Shown here: positions 27,206 through 35,411 of the stretch, one piece after another
Layout: every line of letters begins with the position of its first letter
Numbering within the stretch: position 1 is the stretch's first letter
Assembly (NCBI RefSeq): GCF_003967355.1
Contig: NZ_BIFH01000014.1
Span: 186,001-250,000 of the forward strand
DNA from: Embleya hyalina
Lineage (GTDB): Bacteria > Actinomycetota > Actinomycetes > Streptomycetales > Streptomycetaceae
Direction of reading: 5' to 3'
DNA: 64,000 nt
Translations under genes and position numbers: made by a program
Notes under the pieces: generated by a model
What the model was told of the DNA's origin: nothing
Seen by the model: only the letters and a program-made list of their open reading frames with translations
The model's database searches: none

Positions 27206-27874
27206 ATGGCCATCCGCGTGCTGATCGCCGACGACCAGATGATGGTGCGCGAGGGCTTCTCGGTCCTGCTCGGCGCCCAGCCCGGGATCGAGGTCGCGGG
27301 CGAGGCGGTGGACGGGCGCGACGCGGTCGAACAGGTCGCGGCGCTGCGCCCGGACGTGGTGCTGATGGATGTGCGGATGCCGGTCCTGGACGGCCTCGCC
27401 GCCACCCGCGAGATCACCGCCGACCCCGGCTGCGCGACCCGGGTCCTGGTGTTGACCACGTTCGACCTGGACGAGTACGTCTACGAGGCGCTGCGCGCGG
27501 GGGCGAGCGGGTTTTTGCTCAAGGACGCCTCGGCGCTGCAACTGGCGGACGCGGTTCGGGTGGTGGCGGCCGGCGAAGCGCTGCTCGCGCCGACCGTGAC
27601 CCGGCGGCTGATCGCCGAGTTCGCCCGGCTCGGCGGTCCGAGCGCCGGCCCGCGGCCCCGGGTCGAACAGCTCACCGAGCGGGAGACCGAGGTGTTGTCG
27701 CTGATCGCCCACGGGTTGTCCAACGCGGAGATCGCCGCGCGGTTGGTGCTCAGCGAGCAGACGGTGAAGACGCACGTCAGCCGTCTCCTGACCAAGCTGA
27801 ACCTGCGCGACCGCACGCAGGCGGCGGTGTTCGCGTACGAGAACGGCGTGGTCCGGGCGGGCGAGCGCCGCTGA
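27206..27874 (+). CDS. Response regulator, NarL/LuxR family
   Basis: 222 residues from ATG 27206 with AGGGA upstream; a start at 27119, overlapping the kinase stop, would add a 29-residue tail encoded by GACCGAAC repeats and looks less likely. The receiver has acidic pocket DD near residue 10, the phospho-site in VVLMDVRMPVLDG, Thr in VLTTFD and Lys in FLLKDAS. The C-terminal HTH is LTERETEVLSLIAHGLSNAE with SEQTVKTHVSRLLTKL. It is the cognate partner of the upstream kinase. Confidence 0.92.
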   Translation: MAIRVLIADDQMMVREGFSVLLGAQPGIEVAGEAVDGRDAVEQVAALRPDVVLMDVRMPVLDGLAATREITADPGCATRVLVLTTFDLDEYVYEALRAGASGFLLKDASALQLADAVRVVAAGEALLAPTVTRRLIAEFARLGGPSAGPRPRVEQLTERETEVLSLIAHGLSNAEIAARLVLSEQTVKTHVSRLLTKLNLRDRTQAAVFAYENGVVRAGERR

Positions 27875-27883
27875 CGCGCGGGA

Positions 27884-28528
27884 TCAGCCCGCGTCGGCGG
27901 TGCGCGGGTAGGTGTCGATCAGCCGGGTCAGGTGGGTGCCGGCGAGCAGCAGCGGTTCCTCGCTGCGGGTCACCTGGGCGGCCAGTTCGGCGCCCTCCAG
28001 CGTGCTGATCACGGTGTGCGCGAGTTCGCGCGCGTCGGTCTCGGCCAGCCCCGCCTCGATCAGCTTGGCGAGGACCGCCTCCCGCCAGTGCGCGAACGCC
28101 TCGGCCGCGGCGGCCTGGATGTCCGGCAGGCCGGCGGCGGTGCCGAGCGCGGTCGCGGTGACCGGGCAGCCGTCGATCCAGTCGGAGGCGCGCAGCCCCT
28201 CGGCCAGACTCCGGGTGAGCGCGCGGATCGCCGCGCCCGGGTCCGGCTCGGCGGCCAGTACGGCGCCCAGGATGTCGACGAACTCCGCGTCCCCGTGTCG
28301 GATCGCGGCGACCGCCAACTCCTGCTTGCCGCCCGGGAAGAAGTGGTACATCGAGCCGAGCGTGGCACCGGCCTCCGTGGAGATCTGCTTGATCCCGGTG
28401 CCGTCGTAGCCCTGCCGCTGCATCAGTCGCGACGCCGTGCGCACGATGCGCTCGCGCGTGCCGAGCGGGGTCGCCGGGGCGGCGGGCTCGGACTGATCGG
28501 GTCGGCTCCGCTGCGTCTTCGTCTGCAC
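27884..28528 (-). CDS. TetR/AcrR family transcriptional repressor
   Basis: 214 residues from GTG 28528. The N-terminal HTH reads TRERIVRTASRLMQRQGYDG, then GIKQISTEAGATLGSMYHFF, with a TetR_C ligand domain after it. TAGACT on the minus strand (28535-28540) lies six bases before the GTG without a ribosome site, so the mRNA may be leaderless. Two 20-bp repeats in the gap to the divergent imine-reductase-like gene are probable operators, one of them just upstream of its own -10. It likely represses itself and that enzyme until a ligand binds. Confidence 0.9.
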   Translation of the reverse strand: MQTKTQRSRPDQSEPAAPATPLGTRERIVRTASRLMQRQGYDGTGIKQISTEAGATLGSMYHFFPGGKQELAVAAIRHGDAEFVDILGAVLAAEPDPGAAIRALTRSLAEGLRASDWIDGCPVTATALGTAAGLPDIQAAAAEAFAHWREAVLAKLIEAGLAETDARELAHTVISTLEGAELAAQVTRSEEPLLLAGTHLTRLIDTYPRTADAG

Positions 28529-28542
28529 GGGCCGAGTCTATC

Positions 28543-28562
28543 GAATAGAGCGTTCGTTCCAG
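28543..28562. promoter_or_regulatory. Putative TetR operator, copy 1
   Basis: A 20-bp site with core ATAGAGCGTTC then TTC, matched by a second copy at 28584. It sits directly upstream of the -10 box of the tetR gene, so binding would block its transcription. Confidence 0.6.
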
Positions 28563-28583
28563 GCGTGCTACGTTTCTCTCGCT

Positions 28584-28603
28584 GGATAGAGCGTTCATTC
28601 TAG
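28584..28603. promoter_or_regulatory. Putative TetR operator, copy 2
   Basis: Direct copy of the 28543 site (16 to 17 of 20 bases the same), 41 bp away, about four helix turns. The TAGA and TTCTA ends make it weakly palindromic. It lies 42 nt before the start of the oxidoreductase gene. Confidence 0.6.
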
Positions 28604-28644
28604 TCCGGGCGCACCTTTACTCATGCCTCGAAACGGGAGTACTC

Positions 28645-29520
28645 ATGGGCGACAAGCAGGCGGTCACGGTCATCGGTCTCGGTCCGATGGGGCAGGCGAT
28701 GACCCGCGCGTTCCTGGCCGCCGGCCACCCGGTGACGGTGTGGAACAGGACCGCGAGCAGGGCCGACGAAGTGGTGGCCGAGGGGGCGGTACGGGCCGAC
28801 TCGATCGAGGCGGCGCTGGCCGCGAACGAGCTGGTGGTGCTGAGCCTGACCGACTACGCGGCGATGTACGCGCTGCTCGAACCGGTCGCCGCGGCGCTGG
28901 CCGGGCGCGTGGTGGTCAACCTCGGCTCGGACACCCCGGAGCAGGCCCGCAAGGCGGCCGAGTGGGTGGGGCGGCACGGCGGCCGGCAGCTGACCGGCGG
29001 GGTGCAGTCGCCGCCCTCGGGCATCGGGTCGCCGGAGATGTCGACCTTCTACAGCGGCCCGGCCGACGTCTTCGAGGCGCATCGGGACACGCTGGCCGTA
29101 CTCACCGGCACCGACTATCGGGGCGCCGACCCGGGTCTGGCCGCGCTGCTCTACCAGCTCCAGATGGACATCTTCTGGACCTCGATGCTCAGTGCGGTGC
29201 ACGCCCTGACGGTGGCCCGGGCGAACGGCATCTCGGCCGAGGAGTTCCTGCCGTACGCGTCCTCGACGGCCGCGTCGGTGCCGGATTTTCTCGCCTTCTG
29301 CGCGCCGCGCCTGGACGCGGACGACCACACCGGGGACATGGACAACCTGGCGATGGGCGTGGCGAGCGTCGAGCACGTGCTGCACACCACGCGCGACTCG
29401 GGCGTGGACGCGGCACTGCCGGCGGCGGTCCTGGAGATCTTCCGGCGGGGGATCGCGGCCGGGCACGGCAAGGACAGCTTCACCAGCCTGACCGAGGTCT
29501 TCCGGTCGGGCCGGGGGTGA
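28645..29520 (+). CDS. Imine-reductase-like NAD(P)-dependent oxidoreductase
   Basis: 291 residues from ATG 28645. The Rossmann domain starts VTVIGLGPMGQAMTRAF, with WNRTASRAD giving NADP-type Asn-Arg-Thr. GGVQSPPSGIGSPEMSTFYS and YQLQMDIFWTS are typical of imine reductases of the beta-hydroxyacid dehydrogenase superfamily. Asp175 in QMDIFW lies where these enzymes carry Asp or Tyr that sets stereochemistry. Members reduce cyclic imines; physiological substrates are mostly unknown. Regulation by the divergent TetR is suggested by the shared operators. Confidence 0.85.
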   Translation: MGDKQAVTVIGLGPMGQAMTRAFLAAGHPVTVWNRTASRADEVVAEGAVRADSIEAALAANELVVLSLTDYAAMYALLEPVAAALAGRVVVNLGSDTPEQARKAAEWVGRHGGRQLTGGVQSPPSGIGSPEMSTFYSGPADVFEAHRDTLAVLTGTDYRGADPGLAALLYQLQMDIFWTSMLSAVHALTVARANGISAEEFLPYASSTAASVPDFLAFCAPRLDADDHTGDMDNLAMGVASVEHVLHTTRDSGVDAALPAAVLEIFRRGIAAGHGKDSFTSLTEVFRSGRG

Positions 29521-30535
29521 TTCGGGACGCGGGCAGGCCCCGGCGCAGCGGCAGGACGCAGCGCGGATCCGGGACGCGCAGCGCCACGCCGAGGGGGTGC
29601 AGCGCGCCGGTGCCCGGGGTCCAGCCGAACGCGGTGACCGCGTGGGCGTCGGGCACGGCCGCGTACAGGACCCGGCCGACGAAGGCCAGGTCCTGCGGGG
29701 CGGCGCCGCCGACGGGGAGGTCGGACATCGGGTGCGGGGCGCCGGCGGCCAGGGTCGTGATGGTGCCCGGGCCGCGGTTGGCCGCGTACACGTGGGCCCC
29801 GTCGGGCGCGGTGACGATCGCGGACGGCAGGCCGGGTGCGGCCAGCGGGTGGCGGGTGAGGTCGGGCAACGCCAGGATCGCCGGGTCGAGTTCGCCCAGC
29901 AGCCAGCGACCGGACAGGTGCCGGGGGCCGGTTCCGGGTGGAACGGGACGGGTGGCGAGCAACCGCGGCCGGCCCTCGACCAGTCGGTAGGTCAGCAGCG
30001 CGTCGCCGCCGAGGTCGACCACGGTGAACGTATCGGTGTCCGCGAACACGATCTGGTGCGGATGCGCGGCGGATTGCCGCTCCGGGACGGCTCCGGAGCC
30101 CGACCCCGGCAGCGGGACGGAGGCGGTCGTACCCGCGAGCGCGCCGTCCGGGGCGAGCCGGTGCACGACCAGGTCGCCGCTGCCGTAGTTGGCGGTGATC
30201 AGCCGCCCGCCGTCGGGGGAGACCGCGAGATGGCAGGGGATCGCGCCGTGCGACGGGGCCTGTTGCCGGATCCGGGCGCCGTCGGTCGGGTCGATCACGG
30301 TGATCGTGCCGACCGGCGCCTCGTCCACGCCGTAGACCAGGCCGAGGCGCGGATGGGCGGCGGCGTACGCGGTGCGGACCGGAGCCGGCGGGCCGACCGG
30401 GGTCAGTACGCCCGTGTCCGGGTCGGCGGCGCAGACCACCGTGCGGGCACCGCCGACCAGGACCGGCACCCGACTCGGCGGCACGGGGTGATTCCTCGCC
30501 GAGTCGGGTGGTATCGCGGCGTCCTGACGGCTCAT
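29480..30535 (-). CDS. Lactonase family beta-propeller protein
   Basis: 351 residues from ATG 30535, in a TGATG overlap with the acetyltransferase stop. The repeated blades (HPRLGLVYGVDE, HLAVSPDGGRLITANYGSGD, HPHQIVFADTDTF, GPRHLSGRWLLGEL, VTAPDGAHVYAANRG) place it in the 6-phosphogluconolactonase (YbhE/Lactonase) family, cytoplasmic enzymes that open sugar lactones. Its 3' end overlaps the oxidoreductase gene by 41 bp. As third gene after the beta-helix protein it could serve the sugar-acid pathway to the right. Confidence 0.82.
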   Translation of the reverse strand: MSRQDAAIPPDSARNHPVPPSRVPVLVGGARTVVCAADPDTGVLTPVGPPAPVRTAYAAAHPRLGLVYGVDEAPVGTITVIDPTDGARIRQQAPSHGAIPCHLAVSPDGGRLITANYGSGDLVVHRLAPDGALAGTTASVPLPGSGSGAVPERQSAAHPHQIVFADTDTFTVVDLGGDALLTYRLVEGRPRLLATRPVPPGTGPRHLSGRWLLGELDPAILALPDLTRHPLAAPGLPSAIVTAPDGAHVYAANRGPGTITTLAAGAPHPMSDLPVGGAAPQDLAFVGRVLYAAVPDAHAVTAFGWTPGTGALHPLGVALRVPDPRCVLPLRRGLPASRITPGPTGRPRSGW

Positions 30536-31443
30536 CAGAACGCGTCCGCCGGCCAGTGGATCGCGCCGGGGGCGGTGATCGTCGCGCGTACCCGGGCCCG
30601 GTCGCTTTGGATCGGCCGGGCCAGCCCGAACGTGGTGTGCCCGGTGCTCAGGTCGGCGAGCACCGCGCCGACCGCCCGGGTCAGCGCCGCGTCGATCGGC
30701 ACGTGCAGCGTCACCACCGTGCCGGGGCCGCCGAGTTCGCGCGTCGCCGCCCGCAACAGCGCGGGCAGCGCGTACGGGCGGCCCGGGCCGAGCGCGAGTT
30801 CGAGCACCTCGCCCGTGTCCGGCCGAACCACCGCGTAGTCGCCCTCCTCGGTGACCAGCACCCGGGTCGGCGGCGCGTACCAGTGCGGGAAGCGGTGCGC
30901 CCAGTCGTCGGCGGAACGCACCGTGGCCAGCGGCCGGTTCGCGTTCCAGGCGGCGTGCGTGGCGACCATCCGGGGCAGGTCGGCGGGGGCGGCCGGGCGG
31001 ACCCGACGATCCCCCCACGCCGCCTCGGGACCGGCCACGCCGCGCAGGTACGGGGTCGCGAAGGTCTCCCAGCCGGATCCCGTGTACACCCCCGGCGTAC
31101 CGCTGAACATCAACGACCACGCGCAACCGTGGCTCGTCATGTCGTCGACGGCCAGGGAGAGCAGCCGCCGGATCAGCCCCCGGCCGCGGGCCCGGGGCGC
31201 ACTGGCCACGCTGCCCACGCACCCGACCGTGTCCACCCCGCCCGCCGGGGCGCGGATCGGGCGGGGCTGCCAGTGCACGACGGCGTCGATCGTGCCGTCG
31301 TCGTCGGTGGCCACCAGGGTGCGCGGATGCCGGCCCGCGTCGCGCGCGTGCAGCGCGGGCAGGGTGGGCGCGTCCGGGAAGGCCACCGCCCACAGGGCGC
31401 GCAGCGCGGGTTCGTCGGCCGTGGTGGTCGGGCGCAACCGCAT
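30535..31443 (-). CDS. GNAT family N-acetyltransferase (tandem)
   Basis: 302 residues. The first half is a GNAT domain with the acetyl-CoA motif ARGRGLIRRLLSLAV and FYTGSGW-like VYTGSGWETF. The second half (from about 150, RVRPAAPADLPRMVATH) looks like another, degenerate GNAT domain. This two-domain order resembles the Eis-type family. It starts one base after the beta-helix protein's stop and is followed directly by the lactonase, so the three are one operon. The substrate is unknown. Confidence 0.78.
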   Translation of the reverse strand: MRLRPTTTADEPALRALWAVAFPDAPTLPALHARDAGRHPRTLVATDDDGTIDAVVHWQPRPIRAPAGGVDTVGCVGSVASAPRARGRGLIRRLLSLAVDDMTSHGCAWSLMFSGTPGVYTGSGWETFATPYLRGVAGPEAAWGDRRVRPAAPADLPRMVATHAAWNANRPLATVRSADDWAHRFPHWYAPPTRVLVTEEGDYAVVRPDTGEVLELALGPGRPYALPALLRAATRELGGPGTVVTLHVPIDAALTRAVGAVLADLSTGHTTFGLARPIQSDRARVRATITAPGAIHWPADAF

Positions 31444-31444
31444 C

Positions 31445-33622
31445 TCAGATCGCCAGGTTCCCGCTCGTGGCCACCCGCGCGCCGTCCGCCGGCATCGCGG
31501 TCCGGGTCACCCCGTCCTCGACGCAACCGGTGTGCAGCGCCGAGGAGGCGCCGCCGAACGCCTCCGGGCGCAGCTCCAACCGGCCGCCGGTGAACCGGGT
31601 CTGGCCGGCCATCCAGTGGTTGACCCCGCCCGCCAGGCGCACGTGCGCACCGTCGGTGGTCGAGGCCGCGCCGGCCAGATGCCAGCGCAGCACACCAGCC
31701 CCGGCGCCCCGGGACAGCAGCGCGCCCGCGCCGTTGGCGCCGCTCAGTCGGGTGCCGGCGCTCACATGCAGGTTCTGGTCGCGGACGGCCGACAGCAGGA
31801 TTCCGGTATCGGTCAGGGTGCTCGCGGTCAGGCGCAGTACGGCCGAGCCGACCTCCAGCGGCGCGGCGGCCGGCCCCGCGCCGACGAGGGTGCAGGAGTC
31901 GAAGTCGACCTCGCCCGAGCCGCGCAGGATCGCGCCGTCGACACCGGTGAACAGGCAGTCCCGGAAGTGCACGGTGTTGCTCACCGGCGTTTGCACCAGC
32001 ACCTGCTTCGCGGGCAGGTCGAACGTACAACCCTCGACGATGTTCGGCCGGGTCGAGCGGTTGGAGCGCTGGCCGATCGCGAACGTGCGGGCCACACAGC
32101 CGCGCATCTGCACGCCGTCGGCGTTGACCTGCAGCGTGCCGCCCGGGTCGAAGGTCGGGCGCGGGATCACCCGGACGTTCTCCAGGGTCAGATCGGTGAT
32201 CTTCGTACCCGCGACGAACCACGAGCAGGTGTGGTCGCGCACCGTGATGCGCTTGGCCGAAGTACCCCACAACACACCGGAGTTGGCGATATCCATCAGT
32301 CCGGAGTTGCCCTCGAAGAGCAGATCGTGCTCGTACTGGCCGTGTGTGGTGAAGGGGTTGCCGCCCTGGTCGTCGCCGTCGCCGTGACAGTTGACGACGT
32401 GGCAGTAGGCGGACGCGGTCAGGTCGTTCAGGTGTCGGGCGTTGCTGGAGACGCAGTCCTCGACCCGGCCGTAGAGGCAGTAGATCTGCTGGGTCAGATA
32501 CCCCGCGCCGCCGTACATCACCGTCGGCGGGTTCTTCAACGACGAGCGGGCGGTGACGAAGTGGGTGCACCAGCGGCGCATGACCACCGGCCAGAACGAG
32601 CCGGTCGCCTCGATCCCGTCGACATCGCAGCGCACCGCGTACTCGTACGCGATCGGGTGCGAGCCGGTGTACTCGTCGTCGTTGGCACCGGCCCCGAAGA
32701 ACACCATGTTTTGGACGTCGGCGCGCCGCACGGGTTCCACCCGGGTCCAGGTGATGCGGCGCCCGGCGGTCAGTTCCCACCCGTTGAGGTAGTCGGCCCG
32801 GATGTGCTTGCCGTCCACGATCTGGGTGATCTCGACGAGCTTCTGCAACTCGCGCTCGTAGGTGCCGCCGCCGGCGATCGGGTCGATCTCGACCGTCCAC
32901 CACTGGCCGACCTCGAACGCGCCGGCGTCGGGAACCGGGAAGACGTCGGTGAGTTCGATGACGGTCTCGGCCAGGGGGTAGGTGACGACGGTGTCGGTGA
33001 CCTTGCCCCGGAAGTACAGGACGGCGCCGAACGGGTTGTCGTGGGTGTTCTTCTCGATGCCGGTGGTGCGTACGGTGTGGCCGCCGAAGTCGAGCACGAT
33101 GCGGGAGCGGCCGAAGGTGTGGCGCTTGACGAAGAGCAGGTCGGTGTGGGCCTCGACGCGGTGGATGTACGGGTCGTTCACCATCGCGTCGAGCGCCGCG
33201 TCGGCGGGGACCTTGTCGTCCAGGATGCCGAACCGACGGAAATCCATCACCCCGTCGTGCACCTGGATCCACCGACCGTCCCGGCGCGGCGACGGATCGG
33301 CCAACACGGTGCCGCCGTTGACCGCGAGCCGCGAGCGCGGGTCCCAGCGCACCACCATGCCGCCGCCGTCGCCCGCCGCGTGGTAGCCGGCCACCAGGAC
33401 CACGGCGTCCGTCGGGAATCGGCGCGGGTCCAGGCGCAGCAGCGCGGCGACGTTCGGCACGCTCGTGGACACCTCGCGCGGGCCGCCGCCGTTGCGGTCG
33501 TCGTCGGGGGCGGCCGAGGCGGTGCCCGCGGCGGCCGTGCCGGCGAGCAACAACCCGCCCAATCCGCCCGCGGCCAGCAGTCGGCGGCGGGACGACGAAG
33601 GGGAAGAACCGAGTGAGGACAT
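31445..33622 (-). CDS. Tat-secreted right-handed beta-helix protein (copy A)
   Basis: 725 residues from ATG 33622; GTG 33637 is an alternative start. A twin-arginine signal SRRRLLAAGGLGGLL precedes an AxA-like site. The body is a long parallel beta-helix-type repeat region (RDHTCSWFVAGTKITDLTLE, VNADGVQMRGCVARTF and so on), as in polysaccharide lyases, epimerases and phage tailspikes. No catalytic set was identified. A paralogue of the same build lies at 39336 in the opposite direction. It sits in a sugar catabolism island, so an exported glycan-acting enzyme or binding protein is plausible. Confidence 0.78.
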   Translation of the reverse strand: MSSLGSSPSSSRRRLLAAGGLGGLLLAGTAAAGTASAAPDDDRNGGGPREVSTSVPNVAALLRLDPRRFPTDAVVLVAGYHAAGDGGGMVVRWDPRSRLAVNGGTVLADPSPRRDGRWIQVHDGVMDFRRFGILDDKVPADAALDAMVNDPYIHRVEAHTDLLFVKRHTFGRSRIVLDFGGHTVRTTGIEKNTHDNPFGAVLYFRGKVTDTVVTYPLAETVIELTDVFPVPDAGAFEVGQWWTVEIDPIAGGGTYERELQKLVEITQIVDGKHIRADYLNGWELTAGRRITWTRVEPVRRADVQNMVFFGAGANDDEYTGSHPIAYEYAVRCDVDGIEATGSFWPVVMRRWCTHFVTARSSLKNPPTVMYGGAGYLTQQIYCLYGRVEDCVSSNARHLNDLTASAYCHVVNCHGDGDDQGGNPFTTHGQYEHDLLFEGNSGLMDIANSGVLWGTSAKRITVRDHTCSWFVAGTKITDLTLENVRVIPRPTFDPGGTLQVNADGVQMRGCVARTFAIGQRSNRSTRPNIVEGCTFDLPAKQVLVQTPVSNTVHFRDCLFTGVDGAILRGSGEVDFDSCTLVGAGPAAAPLEVGSAVLRLTASTLTDTGILLSAVRDQNLHVSAGTRLSGANGAGALLSRGAGAGVLRWHLAGAASTTDGAHVRLAGGVNHWMAGQTRFTGGRLELRPEAFGGASSALHTGCVEDGVTRTAMPADGARVATSGNLAI
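32984..33283 (-). repeat. Inverted 300-bp near-identical tract, copy A
   Basis: Within copy A of the beta-helix gene. It matches 39708-40007 on the other strand with five mismatches counted by eye, while the genes on both sides of the tract differ at many synonymous and amino-acid sites. Confidence 0.8.
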
Positions 33623-33666
33623 GGGGGTCCCGCTCACTTTCTCGATCCGTGCACGAAGTGGGGTCG

Positions 33667-33709
33667 GGTGTACGCCCGTCGGCCCTGTTCGGGCCGACGG
33701 GCGTACACC
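33667..33709 (-). terminator. Terminator of the leftward sugar-acid operon
   Basis: A perfect 19-bp stem (33667-33685 with 33691-33709) with a 5-nt loop starts 5 nt after the SDR stop. It separates that operon from the beta-helix gene. Confidence 0.85.
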
Positions 33710-33714
33710 GGTGA

Positions 33715-34548
33715 TCAGAGCGAGCTGCGGTACGGCGGCATGTGGCGCATGCGCGGCATCTGGTCCGCGAGCACGCCGCCGTCGACGACGACGCGGGTGC
33801 CCGTCACGTAGGACGCGGCGGGCGAGGCCAGGAAGACCACCGCGCCGGCGCACTCGTCGGGGGTGGCGTAGCGGCCGAGCGGGATTCGTTCCCGGTAGGC
33901 GGCCTCGAACGGCTCCCGGTCCAGCGGGAATTCGCCGTCGATGGGCGTCTCGACCATGCCGGGCGCCACGGCGTTGACGGTGATCCCGTGCGGGGCGAGT
34001 TCGACCGCCAGGCTCTGCACGAGCAGGTCCACACCCGCCTTGGACGCGTTGTAGTGGGCCAACCCGGCCTCGGCGACGTGGGCGTTCTTCGAGGTCACCG
34101 CGATGATCCGGCCGGCGACCCGGTCCGCGATCTGGTGCTCGGCGACGCGCTGGGACAGGAAGAACACCGCGTCCAGGTTCACCGCGAGCACCCGTCGCCA
34201 ACTCGCCACGGAGATCTCGTTGAACCGTTCCAGTGCGGCCGTGCCCGCGTTGTTGACCAGGATGTGCAGCGGCCCGGCCGCGGCCCGCACCTCGTCCACG
34301 AAGCCGGCCAGACCGGCGGTGTCGGCCAGATCGAACGGCATCACCCGGGCGGTGCGGCCGGTCGCCTCGACGGCCGCGCGGGTCGGCTCCAGGTCGACGC
34401 CCGGCAGGTCGGTGAGCACGATGTCGGCGCCCGCCCCGGCCAGCGCGACCGCGAACGCCCGGCCCAGGCCGCCGGCCGCGCCGGTGACCAGGGCGGTGCG
34501 GTCGGTCAGCGCGAAATCCACCGTGCGCCCCGCCCCGCCGCCGGTCAC
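33715..34548 (-). CDS. SDR family oxidoreductase (sugar dehydrogenase-like)
   Basis: 277 residues from GTG 34548, which overlaps the upstream stop as GTGA and has TGGGG before it; GTG 34521 is also possible. Motifs: TGAAGGLGRAF cofactor loop, NNAGTAALERF, VTSKNAHVAE with Ser, YNASK with Tyr and Lys, and an acidic DLPG after the second strand that favours NAD+. The operon with a dehydratase and an amidohydrolase suggests it oxidises a sugar or 2-keto-3-deoxy sugar acid. The substrate is not known. Confidence 0.88.
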   Translation of the reverse strand: MTGGGAGRTVDFALTDRTALVTGAAGGLGRAFAVALAGAGADIVLTDLPGVDLEPTRAAVEATGRTARVMPFDLADTAGLAGFVDEVRAAAGPLHILVNNAGTAALERFNEISVASWRRVLAVNLDAVFFLSQRVAEHQIADRVAGRIIAVTSKNAHVAEAGLAHYNASKAGVDLLVQSLAVELAPHGITVNAVAPGMVETPIDGEFPLDREPFEAAYRERIPLGRYATPDECAGAVVFLASPAASYVTGTRVVVDGGVLADQMPRMRHMPPYRSSL

Positions 34549-35411
34549 GACAACCCCAGCAGGGGCAGCGCGTCGCGGAAGATGATCGCCTCCACCGCGT
34601 CCCGGTCCAGCGGCGGCAGACCCGGGATGCCCGGCACGGCGGCCACCTCGCGCAGCCCGGTCACCGACGCGTCCACCGTGGTGAACGGGTAGTCGCTGCC
34701 GAACAGCAGCTTGTGCAGCACGCCGTAGTCCTGGGCCAGCCGCAGGCTGTGCCACAGCTGGAACGGCCGGTAGTGCAGCGCGCTCAGATCGGCGTACAGG
34801 TGCGGGTGCTTGCGGATCACCGCGATGCACTCGCCCTCGAACGGGTGGCCCAGATGCGCGAGCACCATGCGCAGTTCCGGATGCCGGATGGCCACCGGGT
34901 CCAGCAACCTCGGCTGCGCGTAGGCGATCGGCGCCGCCGAGACGAACGTGGTCCCGGTGTGCACCAGGATCGGCAGGCCGTTGTCCTCGGCGTAGGCGAA
35001 CAGCGGGTCGTACTGCGGATCGCCCGGGTCGAAGCCCGCGTACATCGGCATCAGCTTGATCCCACGCAGCCCCAACTCCTGGTGGCCGAACCGTAGTTCG
35101 TCCTGCCAGCCGGGTTGGGTCGGATCGATCGACAGATAGCCGATCAGCCGCTCCGGCTGCGCGCCGACATACTCGGCGACCGCCTTGTCCTCGACCCAGA
35201 GACCGCTGCGCCGGGCCTTGCCGCCGACCACGATGGTGCGGGTGTTCGCCGGGCTGCTCGCCGCGTAGTCGGCCCAGCGCACGGTCAGGTCCACCTCACC
35301 CGCGTGCGCGCGGGCCGACTCGGCCTTGAACGCGTCGTCGAAGTCGCAACACTGCCGGAACAGATGGGAGTGCACGTCGACGATGCCGGGGCTCGCCGGC
35401 GCGGACGTCAT
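34545..35411 (-). CDS. Amidohydrolase family protein (amidohydrolase 2 / sugar lactonase-like)
   Basis: 288 residues from ATG 35411 with AGAGGAA upstream. The metal-dependent TIM barrel shows VDVHSHLF (HxH), GIKLMPMYAGF (Lys), ILVHTGTTF, LAHLGHPF and the late Asp in LLFGSDYPF. This COG2159/COG3618 group includes decarboxylases of aromatic acids and lactonases of L-fucono- or L-rhamnono-lactone. Overlap with the dehydratase upstream and the SDR downstream supports a lactonase or retro-aldol type step in sugar-acid breakdown, but this is inference. Confidence 0.85.
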   Translation of the reverse strand: MTSAPASPGIVDVHSHLFRQCCDFDDAFKAESARAHAGEVDLTVRWADYAASSPANTRTIVVGGKARRSGLWVEDKAVAEYVGAQPERLIGYLSIDPTQPGWQDELRFGHQELGLRGIKLMPMYAGFDPGDPQYDPLFAYAEDNGLPILVHTGTTFVSAAPIAYAQPRLLDPVAIRHPELRMVLAHLGHPFEGECIAVIRKHPHLYADLSALHYRPFQLWHSLRLAQDYGVLHKLLFGSDYPFTTVDASVTGLREVAAVPGIPGLPPLDRDAVEAIIFRDALPLLGLS

